Assembly: GCA_964654855.1 (NCBI GenBank)
Contig: CAZZJS010000013.1
Coordinates: 1 to 20,594, forward strand
Direction: 5' to 3'
Source of the DNA: JALZUV01 sp964654855
GTDB taxonomy: Bacteria; Pseudomonadota; Alphaproteobacteria; Rickettsiales; JALZUV01
DNA: 20,594 nucleotides
A model generated the notes under the pieces. That model saw only the letters and a list, made by a program, of their open reading frames with translations, searched no databases and was not told the origin of the DNA. Shown here one piece after another: positions 6,457-13,722 of this stretch. Both the position numbers and the translations under genes were made by a program. Position 1 is the first letter of the stretch. Each line of letters starts with the position of its first letter.

Positions 6457-8112
6457 ATGATACAAAAAATTGAAGCATTTGTGCGTTTGTTTAACCGTAA
6501 ATTTTTGGCGTGGCGACATGAGAATTTTGTGGAATGGGTTCGCCATGGTGATGTGATTCAGCATGTGCGAGAAGAGGGGCGCATAAGTTCTCGCTATAAC
6601 TTCATGGTGCTTATGTCATGCGGTATTGCGATGCTTGGGCTGCTGCTTTCCTCGCCCGCTGTGGTGATTGGAGCCATGCTTATCTCGCCCTTAATGGGGC
6701 CGATTATGTCGCTTGGATTCTCGTTATGTGTATTGGATTTTAGGCAATTAAAACGGGCGCTAATGGGGATATTAGCAGGGTTGGGGCTGGCGCTTGCTGT
6801 CTCCTATGTGATTGTGATGTTCTCGCCTTTAACCGATGTTACGCCGGAGATTTTAGCGCGTACGCAACCTAATTTATTCGATCTGTTAGTCGCGATATTC
6901 TCAGGGTTGGCGGGCGGCTATGCGGTGACTATGCGCAAAGGTGAAACGATTGTAGGTGTGGCGATTGCGACTGCGTTGATGCCGCCGCTCGCTGTAACAG
7001 GTTTCGGCATTGCGACTGGAAGTGCACCCATTGCTAAGGGTGCATTTTTTCTCTTTATGACAAACTTACTTGCGATTTCATTGACAGTAACAGCGGTAGC
7101 GAAATGGTACGGGTTTGGGCGCACGCATGGTCGCAATACGGTGTTATGGCAAAGCTTGTTGACGATTGCTGTGTTTGCGGCGCTGTCTTATCCATTGGGA
7201 ACATCGCTCAAAAACATCGCTTATGAAGCTTATGCGACGAAACTGGTGCGCAGCGCGATTAAGGAGCGTTTCTCTGAAAGTGCGAGTCGTTTAAATTCTT
7301 TCTCAATTACCTTTCCTAAAGGCGAACCATTGCGTGTAGATGCGGTGATGCTGACAAAGGATTATCAACAAAATGCTGAGAGTGATGTGGCGTCAAATTT
7401 GAAAGAGAAGATTGAACGAGGGGTCAACGTAACGCTCGATCAGATTGTCGTGAAGCGTCATGAGAAGATAAAAGAAGCGGTGCCAGAGGTGACGCAATCG
7501 AGTTTAGTTTCTCCAATGCAAGCGAAGGTCAATACGTTGACTCAGCAAGAGGAGATGCTTAAATCAGTTCACAATGCAGTATTTTTCCCGACACGTTTGG
7601 TGCAAGCGGATGTTGAGAAGAATGAAATAACGATTTATGCCCGCCAATCGGATGATGTGAATTTAGCGATTCTAAAGCGCTTTGAAACCGATATGGAAAA
7701 GAAATTTCCAACATGGAGAACTCATGTAATTCCCGCTCCGCAACCATTGCCCTATGTGTATTTCGATGTGGGAGCGCGCGAATTATCGCAAGAGAAAGTA
7801 AAAGCATTAGATACGGTTATTTGGGCATTAAAGCGTTGGGAAATTAATCAAGCGGAAGTGGTTGGGTTTGCGAGTACGATTGGTGAATATAGCCGTTTTA
7901 ATAACCGCTCATTAGCCTATGTTCGTGCAAACCATGTGGCTACCAAGATGCAGGAAGCTGGATTTAAGGTGAAGGCGCGAGGTGAGTATTTAAGTCGCGC
8001 GCAGAAACGTGAAGAGCGTGAATATGGTACGAATAGTTTCCACCGTGTTGAAGTACGCTTAGGTCGTAAGGTGCAATTTAGAAAGCCGTTACTACTTATT
8101 TCCGGAGAATAG
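6457..8112 (+). CDS. DUF389 membrane protein with C-terminal OmpA-like domain
   Basis: A 551-residue inner-membrane protein. After a charged N-terminus, residues about 48-248 hold some six to seven hydrophobic helices with the DUF389 hallmark SSPAVVIGAMLISPLMGPIM (about 65-84) and the second conserved block VGVAIATALMPPLAVTGFG (about 166-184). A soluble stretch (about 250-430) follows. Residues 432-536 then read as an OmpA-like domain: YVYFDVGARELSQEK, VVGFASTIG (468-476), NNRSLAYVRA (482-491), and a closing N-x-x-x-HRVEVRL. The Arg of the peptidoglycan-binding pair is kept (R490). The Asp of the usual GHTD motif is Ser473, as in GYASPEG-type OmpA domains. The function of DUF389 is unknown, and a link between membrane and cell wall is only a guess. 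The start is weakly supported. Confidence 0.85.
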   Translation: MIQKIEAFVRLFNRKFLAWRHENFVEWVRHGDVIQHVREEGRISSRYNFMVLMSCGIAMLGLLLSSPAVVIGAMLISPLMGPIMSLGFSLCVLDFRQLKRALMGILAGLGLALAVSYVIVMFSPLTDVTPEILARTQPNLFDLLVAIFSGLAGGYAVTMRKGETIVGVAIATALMPPLAVTGFGIATGSAPIAKGAFFLFMTNLLAISLTVTAVAKWYGFGRTHGRNTVLWQSLLTIAVFAALSYPLGTSLKNIAYEAYATKLVRSAIKERFSESASRLNSFSITFPKGEPLRVDAVMLTKDYQQNAESDVASNLKEKIERGVNVTLDQIVVKRHEKIKEAVPEVTQSSLVSPMQAKVNTLTQQEEMLKSVHNAVFFPTRLVQADVEKNEITIYARQSDDVNLAILKRFETDMEKKFPTWRTHVIPAPQPLPYVYFDVGARELSQEKVKALDTVIWALKRWEINQAEVVGFASTIGEYSRFNNRSLAYVRANHVATKMQEAGFKVKARGEYLSRAQKREEREYGTNSFHRVEVRLGRKVQFRKPLLLISGE

Positions 8113-8194
8113 TTAGTAGAGAATGATTCTGGAATTAAAATTTAACTAGCTAGCTCTACTATGAGGTCGGATCCAATGGTCATCTAAAAAGCAA

Positions 8195-8227
8195 AAAGCC
8201 GATAAGAATTATATTCTTACCGACTTT
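8195..8227 (-). terminator. Intrinsic terminator of the orphan gene
   Basis: An imperfect hairpin of about 16 bp with two mismatches. Its core is TAAGAAT/ATTCTTA around loop TAT, and its base is AAAG/CTTT. Read on the minus strand, the base is followed by T5, GC and T5, right after the stop of the gene ending at 8242. The plus-strand side has only TTT, so it acts mainly for the minus strand. Confidence 0.75.
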
Positions 8228-8241
8228 AAGCTGAAATTGTT

Positions 8242-8844
8242 TTAGTACGCATCTTGGTACTTCTCAATTTCTTCACGCGGTACGTGAATCTTGAACTTCA
8301 ACTCCAAAGAGTCTCCGTTCATTTTTTTGTAGTTAATTGAAAATGGTTCTCCTCTAAAACTTGTACTGGTCCATGTTCCAATCTGAGTCGTGTCTTGCAA
8401 CACTATACCATTCTGGATAGGACCACGTCCCAATGGGTTGAATGCCTCTGGGTTGATGGATTCTTCTGCTAAATCGGAAGCAGAAAAAATTAGTAAATCA
8501 TTTTCTAACCGAACGAGAATGTTCAGAAATTTTTCATATTCACTATCATCACTCAAAGTGATTCCACGCCCCATAGGTAATCCTTTTGTAAATTCCATTC
8601 CAGGCATTGTAAACTCCATTCCTACTCCATCTGAAGTCTTCTTTCTTTCTTCATAAATGGAATCTACAATTCCTTCCATGTTTCCAGAGAATACAGAAAT
8701 GTCATAATGATTGTTCATCACTACAAATTCAGAGTTTAATCTCTGTTTATGCTTGGTTTTGTATCCAGCTTTAATAAGTCTTACGAAACCGTAAATAAGT
8801 AAAGTGGCACAAACAGTTCCAATTAATACTTGTGAATTTTTCAT
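8242..8844 (-). CDS. Orphan membrane-anchored protein, not recognised
   Basis: A 200-residue product I cannot assign. Residues about 6-24 are a hydrophobic anchor followed by a Lys/Arg-rich stretch (KAGYKTKHKQR), so the rest is probably periplasmic or lipid-facing. A short tandem duplication occurs near residues 75-88: GMEFTMP then GMEFTKG, matching a 14-bp direct repeat (8588-8601 and 8609-8622, one mismatch) at 21-bp offset. The end is acidic (EEIEKYQDAY). The gene is clearly more AT-rich than its neighbours. It has no Shine-Dalgarno before its ATG (AATTTTAAATG), unlike most genes here, and has its own terminator. Together this suggests a recently acquired gene, perhaps from a Bacteroidetes-like source where Shine-Dalgarno sites are rare. 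That is inference. Confidence 0.75.
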   Translation of the reverse strand: MKNSQVLIGTVCATLLIYGFVRLIKAGYKTKHKQRLNSEFVVMNNHYDISVFSGNMEGIVDSIYEERKKTSDGVGMEFTMPGMEFTKGLPMGRGITLSDDSEYEKFLNILVRLENDLLIFSASDLAEESINPEAFNPLGRGPIQNGIVLQDTTQIGTWTSTSFRGEPFSINYKKMNGDSLELKFKIHVPREEIEKYQDAY

Positions 8845-9118
8845 TTAAAATTATTAGGTTTATAAATAACACCAGTATGGCGCTTATTTCAAAATCACCT
8901 ATTCAAGTTAGCAAATTGCTATAACCGTTTCGCGTATAGCGAAAATGAGTTACATAAGTTCGCTAAGGCGAAAAGGTAAGAAAAACCTTTGGTATGTAAC
9001 CTGCGATATTGGGACAAAACCACCACCGCACGTTACACAACGCCATTATTAGAATAACATCTAATAATTAACGTTTTATTACTGTGTTTAAGGCTTTCTA
9101 CCCCTTGAAAAACCCAAG
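8845..9118. other. Hairpin-rich non-coding stretch beside the orphan gene
   Basis: There is no supportable ORF on either strand. It contains: an imperfect palindrome 8907-8925 (GTTAGCAAATTGCTATAAC); hairpin 8928-8944 (TTTCGC/GCGAAA, loop GTATA); a three-way-junction-like fold 8949-9000; and a 9-bp perfect hairpin 9045-9068 (ATTATTAGA/TCTAATAAT, loop ATAACA) flanked by AACG and CGTT. Such density is unusual for a simple intergenic gap. It could be mobile-element or cassette-junction DNA or a structured RNA. I recognise no known family. Confidence 0.5.
8949..9000. repeat. Multi-branched inverted-repeat structure
   Basis: GTTACATA (8949-8956) pairs perfectly with TATGTAAC (8993-9000). Enclosed are two further hairpins, TTCGC/GCGAA (8959-8972, loop TAAG) and AAGGT/ACCTT (8973-8989, loop AAGAAAA). 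The three stems nearly tile the sequence, as in a structured RNA or a folded recombination site. The GCGAAA motif of the second stem recurs in the preceding hairpin at 8939-8944. Confidence 0.5.
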
Positions 9119-9147
9119 AAAAAGGGTCGGAGAGTTTTCTCCAGCCC
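9119..9147 (-). terminator. Intrinsic terminator of groESL
   Basis: On the minus strand the stem runs GGGCTGGAG then CTCTCCGACCC (one mismatch and one wobble), followed by TTTTT (9119-9123 as A5 on the plus strand). It starts about 28 bp after the groEL stop. Confidence 0.75.
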
Positions 9148-9175
9148 TGATTCTTAGTACGGTTAAGTGTGTGGA

Positions 9176-10840
9176 CTAGAAGCCCATGCCACCCATTCCG
9201 CCCATGCCACCCATGGCGCCCATATCAGGCGCGCCGCCAGCTGGCTTGCTGTCATCTTCAGCATCGGTGATTAATGCTTCTGTTGTAATCATCAGACCAG
9301 AAACAGAGGCAGCATCTTGTAGCGCAGTACGAACCACTTTTGTTGGATCGATGATACCCGCTTTGATCATATCGACATATTCAAGGTTTTGAGCGTCGAA
9401 ACCAAAGTTGCTATCTGCTGATTCAAGCATTTTTCCTGCAACCACTGCACCGTCTAGGCCAGCGTTTTCAACGATTTGACGAAGGGGTGCTTGTAGCGCA
9501 CGTTTCACAATATTGACGCCTGCTTTTTGGTCGTCATTTTTTGTGTTTTTCATCAAAGCATCAAGCACGTTTGCAGAGTAAAGAAGTGTTGAACCACCAC
9601 CCGGTACGATACCTTCTTCTACAGCGGCACGCGTTGCGTGTAGAGCATCGTCAACGCGGTCTTTGCGTTCTTTCACTTCTACTTCTGTGTTACCACCGAC
9701 TTTAAGAACTGCAACACCACCAGCGAGTTTCGCTAGGCGCTCTTGAAGTTTCTCTTTGTCATAATCAGAAGAAGTCTCTTCGATTTGCTTGCGAATTTGG
9801 TTGGTACGAGCTTCGATAGTAGAATCATCACCTTCACCATCAACAATCGTTGTGTTGTCTTTAGTGATGGTTACTTTCTTTGCAGAACCGAGCATATCCA
9901 TCGTCACTTCTTCAAGCTTGATACCGAGGTCTTCTGTTACCAACGTACCGCCTGTAAGAACAGCAAGGTCTTCCAACATTGCTTTACGACGGTCACCAAA
10001 ACCAGGCGCTTTAACCGCTGCTACTTTCAAACCACCACGTAGTTTGTTCACTACGAGAGTTGCAAGCGCTTCGCCTTCCACATCTTCTGCAATGATCATC
10101 AACGGACGTTGAGACTGAACCACTGCTTCTAAGATAGGAAGAAGTGACTGCATAGAGGTTAGCTTTTGTTCGAATAGAAGGATGAATGGGCTTTCTAGCT
10201 CAACTGTCATTTTGTCAGAGTTAGTGACAAAGTAAGGAGAGAGGTAACCACGATCAAACATCATGCCTTGTACAACATCGACATCGAATTCGAGGCCTTT
10301 CGCTTCTTCCACCGTGATCACGCCTTCTTTACCGACCTTATCCATCGCTTCAGCGATTTTTGTGCCGATTTCAGTATCGCCATTTGCAGAGATTGTACCC
10401 ACTTGAGCGATCTCTTCTTGGTTTTTCACGTCTTTAGACTTTGATTTCACTTCTTCCACAACGGCAACAACTGCAGCATCAATACCACGTTTTAGGTCCA
10501 TTGGGTTAAGGCCAGCGGCAACTGCTTTTGTACCTTCTTTAACGATAGCTTGTGCAAGAACAGTCGCTGTCGTTGTACCGTCACCGGCTACGTCGTTTTG
10601 CTTGCTCGCTACTTCGCGAATCATTTGTGCGCCCATGTTCTGGAATTTAGGCTTTAGGCTGATATCTTTAGCAACCGTTACGCCATCTTTCGTGATACGT
10701 GGAGCACCGAAAGATTTATCCAAAACAACGTTACGACCTTTAGGGCCAAGCGTTACTTTTACAGCGTTAGCCAGAACGTCTACGCCTTTGATGATTTCGT
10801 CACGTGCGCTCGTGCCGAATTTAATTTCTTTTGCTGACAT
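9176..10840 (-). CDS. groEL: Chaperonin GroEL (Hsp60)
   Basis: Large subunit of the cytosolic GroEL-GroES chaperonin, which folds proteins inside a 14-mer double ring driven by ATP. The product has 554 residues, slightly above the usual 540-550. The N-terminus MSAKEIKFGTSARDEI and the blocks VTLGPKGRNVVLDKSFGAP (about 29-47), AGDGTTTATVLAQ (ATP site, about 85-97), KAPGFGDRRKAMLEDLA and AAVEEGIVPGGG are all typical. The C-terminus is the flexible Gly-Gly-Met repeat that lines the cavity floor. AAGGAG lies 8 nt before the ATG. It follows groES by 22 bp and ends at an intrinsic terminator. Only one copy is in the window; many alphaproteobacteria have several. Confidence 0.99.
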   Translation of the reverse strand: MSAKEIKFGTSARDEIIKGVDVLANAVKVTLGPKGRNVVLDKSFGAPRITKDGVTVAKDISLKPKFQNMGAQMIREVASKQNDVAGDGTTTATVLAQAIVKEGTKAVAAGLNPMDLKRGIDAAVVAVVEEVKSKSKDVKNQEEIAQVGTISANGDTEIGTKIAEAMDKVGKEGVITVEEAKGLEFDVDVVQGMMFDRGYLSPYFVTNSDKMTVELESPFILLFEQKLTSMQSLLPILEAVVQSQRPLMIIAEDVEGEALATLVVNKLRGGLKVAAVKAPGFGDRRKAMLEDLAVLTGGTLVTEDLGIKLEEVTMDMLGSAKKVTITKDNTTIVDGEGDDSTIEARTNQIRKQIEETSSDYDKEKLQERLAKLAGGVAVLKVGGNTEVEVKERKDRVDDALHATRAAVEEGIVPGGGSTLLYSANVLDALMKNTKNDDQKAGVNIVKRALQAPLRQIVENAGLDGAVVAGKMLESADSNFGFDAQNLEYVDMIKAGIIDPTKVVRTALQDAASVSGLMITTEALITDAEDDSKPAGGAPDMGAMGGMGGMGGMGF

Positions 10841-10862
10841 GGTTATGTCTCCTTGCGTTTAA

Positions 10863-11177
10863 TTACGCTGCTTTTTTTGCAGCTGATTTACCTTCAACGA
10901 TAGCGAGGATGTCTGATTCTTTCATGATCATCAGTTCTTCACCTTCAACTTTTACTTCTGTGCCCGCCCATTTAGTGAATAAAACAACGTCACCAGCTTT
11001 CACATCAAGTGCAGTTACTTTGCCATCTTCAGATTTATGGCCAGTGCCAACTGAGATAATTTCGCCTTCCATCGGCTTTTCTTTTGCGCTGTCAGGGATG
11101 ATGATGCCACCAGCAGTCTTATTTTCAGACTCTAAGCGACGAACCAAGACACGGTCATGTAACGGACGTACGTTCAT
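10863..11177 (-). CDS. groES: Co-chaperonin GroES
   Basis: The heptameric lid of the GroEL chaperonin. The 104 residues compare with about 95-97 in E. coli; the extra length is a short Lys/Ala-rich tail (EGKSAAKKAA). The N-terminus MNVRPLHDRVLVRRLE is diagnostic. The mobile loop that binds GroEL is ENKTAGGIIIPDSAKEKP (about 18-35), and the roof and core blocks GEIISVGTG and GDVVLFTKWAGTEVKV follow. GGAG sits 7 nt before the ATG. First gene of groES-groEL. Confidence 0.99.
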   Translation of the reverse strand: MNVRPLHDRVLVRRLESENKTAGGIIIPDSAKEKPMEGEIISVGTGHKSEDGKVTALDVKAGDVVLFTKWAGTEVKVEGEELMIMKESDILAIVEGKSAAKKAA

Positions 11178-11207
11178 TTTAATTCTCCATTTATTTCAAA
11201 TTTCTAC

Positions 11208-11226
11208 AACGATGCTTTGCATCATT
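11208..11226 (-). other. Small palindrome in the groESL leader
   Basis: GATGC (11211-11215), TTT, GCATC (11219-11223), extended by AA/TT beyond one mismatch. It lies between the promoter and the groES ribosome site, where CIRCE elements often sit, but the sequence is not CIRCE (TTAGCACTC-N9-GAGTGCTAA). The stem is short, so a role is uncertain. Confidence 0.3.
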
Positions 11227-11236
11227 AATGGGCTGG

Positions 11237-11264
11237 ATGTAGGGTATGAGCGTTGTAAGTCAAG
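11237..11264 (-). promoter_or_regulatory. RpoH-type heat-shock promoter of groESL
   Basis: Read on the minus strand: CTTGAC (11259-11264), 14 nt, then CCCTACAT (11237-11244). CTTGAC is the form of the -35 element reported for alphaproteobacterial RpoH promoters, and the spacing is identical to that of htpG. A housekeeping reading (TTGACT, 16 nt, TACATC) overlaps it and may give basal expression. Confidence 0.7.
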
Positions 11265-11281
11265 GGTTTGGGACTAAAAAA

Positions 11282-11986
11282 ATGAAGAAATATACACTTC
11301 CGGACAAGAATTGCCCCAAATGCGAGCGATTATGCGCTTTTCACGAGCAAAATCGTCAAAAATACCCATCATTTTATAATGGGGCAGTACCAAGCTCTGG
11401 GGCGTTAGAAGCAGAGTTTCTGGTGGTTGGGCTTGCGCCCGGTCTTAAAGGAGCGAATGCTACGGGGCGACCCTTCACGGGAGATTACGCGGGGGATTTG
11501 CTTTATACTGCACTTGCTCGCAAAGGCTTTATGCAGGATAGCTCATGGTTAGAAGGCGGCAAGTTACCCAGTGATATTTTCCGCTCTGCTGAGAAGCAAA
11601 TTACGGAAGTGCATTTTGAGCTGGCCAATGCGCGTATCACCAATGCGGTGCGTTGTGTGCCACCTGAGAACAAACCCACGACACAAGAAATTGCCGAATG
11701 TAATCCGTTTTTATTGGAAGAAATAAAAGCGATGGAGAATTTACGAGTGATTTTAACGCTCGGGCTTGTTTCTCACAAAGCAGTGTTGAAGGCATTAGGA
11801 CAGAAGCAATCGGCCTTTAAGTTTGAACATAATGCGGTGCATGAAATTGCTGACTATCAAATTCTCAACTCCTATCACACCTCACGCTATAACGTGAATA
11901 CGGGACGGCTAACCTTAGAGATGTTTGATGAGGTTATAAGTAAGGCGAAAACGCTTTTAGAACATCCACGTAAAGCTGCTTCTTAA
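11282..11986 (+). CDS. Uracil-DNA glycosylase, family 5 (UDGb type)
   Basis: DNA repair glycosylase that removes uracil and other deaminated bases. The product has 234 residues. Four cysteines fit the [4Fe-4S] cluster of families 4 and 5: Cys11-x2-Cys14 and Cys125-x14-Cys140. Motif 1 is GLAPGLKGANATGRPFTGD (about 50-68), which lacks the catalytic Asp/Glu of other families as in family 5. Motif 3 is SYHTSRYNVNTGRLT (about 198-211), close to the family pattern SYHPSxxNxNTGRLT. I prefer the ATG at 11282. An in-frame ATG at 11246 adds 12 residues that lie inside the divergent groESL promoter and has AGGG only 1-2 nt before it. Neither start has a good ribosome site. Its 3' end overlaps rppH by 53 bp. 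Confidence 0.9.
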   Translation: MKKYTLPDKNCPKCERLCAFHEQNRQKYPSFYNGAVPSSGALEAEFLVVGLAPGLKGANATGRPFTGDYAGDLLYTALARKGFMQDSSWLEGGKLPSDIFRSAEKQITEVHFELANARITNAVRCVPPENKPTTQEIAECNPFLLEEIKAMENLRVILTLGLVSHKAVLKALGQKQSAFKFEHNAVHEIADYQILNSYHTSRYNVNTGRLTLEMFDEVISKAKTLLEHPRKAAS

Positions 11987-12398
11987 ACGGAACGATAATA
12001 TCGGGAAGAGTTTGCGGGTCTGTCCATTTCCATTCGAGAAATTCGGGGTGTTCGGTTTCGATATTGATATCGGAATCCTTGCCCGTAAAGCGCATCAGAA
12101 ACCATTTTTGTTTCTGTCCGCGATATTTGCCATTCCATACTTTAGGGATCAGGTCATCCGGTAAGTCGTAAGCCAGCCAACCTTCACTTTCAGCGATAAC
12201 TTCGCCTTTGGCGGTGCCGATTTCTTCTTCCATTTCACGAAAGGCGGTGGCTTGCGGGTCTTCGCCTTCATCAATGCCACCTTGAGGCATTTGCCATGCT
12301 TCGGAGCGCATATCAATCCGGCGGGCGACAAAGACTTGGTTCGCCTCATTTAACAGCATAATGCCAACGCATTTACGGTAGGGGAGTTTAGAGCTCAC
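11934..12398 (-). CDS. rppH: RNA pyrophosphohydrolase (Nudix)
   Basis: Removes pyrophosphate from the 5' end of transcripts, which can trigger RNase E-dependent decay. The 154-residue length is usual for alphaproteobacterial RppH/NudH/IalA-like proteins. It opens with LPYRKCVGIMLLN. Residues MPQGGIDEGEDP lead into a complete Nudix box (about 40-62, G-x5-E-x7-REMEEEIG). The blocks WLAYDLPD and WNGKYRGQKQKWFLMRF follow and are diagnostic of RppH rather than other Nudix enzymes. It is last in the envelope operon and overlaps the end of the deacetylase gene by 11 bp. Its last 17 codons overlap the 3' end of the convergent glycosylase gene. Confidence 0.95.
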   Translation of the reverse strand: MSSKLPYRKCVGIMLLNEANQVFVARRIDMRSEAWQMPQGGIDEGEDPQATAFREMEEEIGTAKGEVIAESEGWLAYDLPDDLIPKVWNGKYRGQKQKWFLMRFTGKDSDINIETEHPEFLEWKWTDPQTLPDIIVPFKKQLYVDVLKAFSPYL

Positions 12399-13722
12399 GT
12401 TTGATTACAGCCGAGACAGGAGCAAGTGTAACGCCAAGCGCATCAAGTTCTTCTGTCCATTTATTGAGCAGGTCTAATGTAAGTGGGTAGGGGCGTGCGA
12501 CCGCGATAGCGGTTCCGTGTTTTTTTGCATCTTTAACGAGTAAGTTAAGTTGACGTTTAATTTCTTCTTCACTTAACACTTCATCCAGCTTGCGGGTATA
12601 TGCTTGTGTTACAAGCCCCATTTGTTCTTGCTTTTGGACTAAGCTATTCGTTTTTTCTAATGGTGCTTCAATTAAGAAAATGCCGCGATTAGCGAGTTCT
12701 GCAAAAGCACTAATCATATCCGCGCTTTGCGGCGCTGGGTTATCATTTTGCAAAAAGCCAACATAGCCAGGAACGCGCCCCATCACCCAGTGCAGACGCT
12801 CTTTATTGCTTTGTGCATCAAGCGTGTTGAGAAGCGCATAAGGGCCTGGATCATCCGCTGGGTAGGAGATGCTTTCTTGTGGCAGGTCCAGCATAATTTC
12901 GCGTCCGATATTGCGAGCGTGTCCGCCCCACATATTCGTGTTTTTTGCGTAAGGAGAGAAGCTTAACGTAATATTGCTATCTAAGTTCAGCGCATTCTCT
13001 GTTGTTAAACGCCCTAATCCTAGGCCACGAATAATAACGGCGATAATAGGTTTGGATTTATCGTCTTCAAATGGTTTTCCAAAATGCTTCCAAGGGGTGG
13101 TGCCATCTTTGGCAACGCGAGGGAGAAGTTGTTCTCCTACCTTCTCGTTTAACTCAGTTGTTGGCGCGGCATTGAGTGCTTTATCCTGCGTGCCTTGCGC
13201 AAGAGGTGTTAGGGGGGCGTTAGGTGATGCTTTGGGAGGTTCAGTTTTACTAGCAGTTAGAGTTTTAGATTCTGGTGATACCATTTTGGGCATCTCTTCA
13301 TTTACAATGACTGCTGTATTTTGCGCCATATTGGCTTCAGGCACGTTAGGTATGGATTCAGGCACTGTACCTGTCAAATTAGCAGCTTGCCCTTCGCCGG
13401 AAATAGGCTTCGGCATGATAGGTTCAATTGCTTTCTTTGCCGGCGGTTTCGGTTGGGGGCGTGCAATTGCCACTTCCTCTTTAACAAATGTCTTTCTATT
13501 ACCGACATCTACTTTAACTTTTGTGCCAATCCATGCACTTTCTCCCTGCAATGGAATGATTACACGTTGTGCATTCTTAAGGGAATTCTCGGCCAAGGTT
13601 GCGCCTTGTGAAAAATAGCTAACAAGTAAAAAAAGACAAACGAGTGCCATCACTCCGCAGATAATTTTCCAAACGGAGGAAGTAATCCAGTTGCGAATTG
13701 AGGTTAATTTTTCGGAAGTCAC
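12388..13722 (-). CDS. Divergent polysaccharide deacetylase (YibQ/DUF610) family protein
   Basis: A 444-residue membrane-anchored protein starting with GTG, whose GTGA overlaps the ctpA stop. AAGGT lies 7 nt upstream. One transmembrane helix (about 18-36) is followed by a Pro/Lys/Ala-rich linker (about 85-210). A C-terminal domain then reads IAVIIRGLGLG (227-237), ITLSFSPYA, YPADDPGPYALL and ending PVSAVIKREL. This order matches the divergent polysaccharide deacetylase family, which sits next to envC and ctpA in many proteobacteria. Two usually polar or metal-ligand positions look altered. The conserved G-H-E before the LPM segment is GRE (273-275), and the segment is LPQ. It may have lost deacetylase activity. 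The substrate is unknown; a peptidoglycan or septal role is inferred from neighbours. Confidence 0.83.
   Translation of the reverse strand: MTSEKLTSIRNWITSSVWKIICGVMALVCLFLLVSYFSQGATLAENSLKNAQRVIIPLQGESAWIGTKVKVDVGNRKTFVKEEVAIARPQPKPPAKKAIEPIMPKPISGEGQAANLTGTVPESIPNVPEANMAQNTAVIVNEEMPKMVSPESKTLTASKTEPPKASPNAPLTPLAQGTQDKALNAAPTTELNEKVGEQLLPRVAKDGTTPWKHFGKPFEDDKSKPIIAVIIRGLGLGRLTTENALNLDSNITLSFSPYAKNTNMWGGHARNIGREIMLDLPQESISYPADDPGPYALLNTLDAQSNKERLHWVMGRVPGYVGFLQNDNPAPQSADMISAFAELANRGIFLIEAPLEKTNSLVQKQEQMGLVTQAYTRKLDEVLSEEEIKRQLNLLVKDAKKHGTAIAVARPYPLTLDLLNKWTEELDALGVTLAPVSAVIKREL

Noticed and set aside
8921..9042. Integron attC site as a firm call
   Set aside because: The ends TATAACCG and CGTTACA are only loosely like core sites, inner arms do not pair, and no integrase is in the window; kept only as a possibility.
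9743..10112. Plus-strand ORFs opposite groEL
   Set aside because: They mirror the groEL codons, have no ribosome sites or recognisable domains, and groEL is certain.
11178..11236. CIRCE element upstream of groES
   Set aside because: The palindrome there (GATGC-TTT-GCATC) matches neither the sequence nor the 9-nt spacing of CIRCE.
12974..13618. 214-codon plus-strand ORF opposite the deacetylase gene
   Set aside because: It follows the low-complexity linker of the real gene in antisense and shows no family motif; the operon context supports the minus strand.
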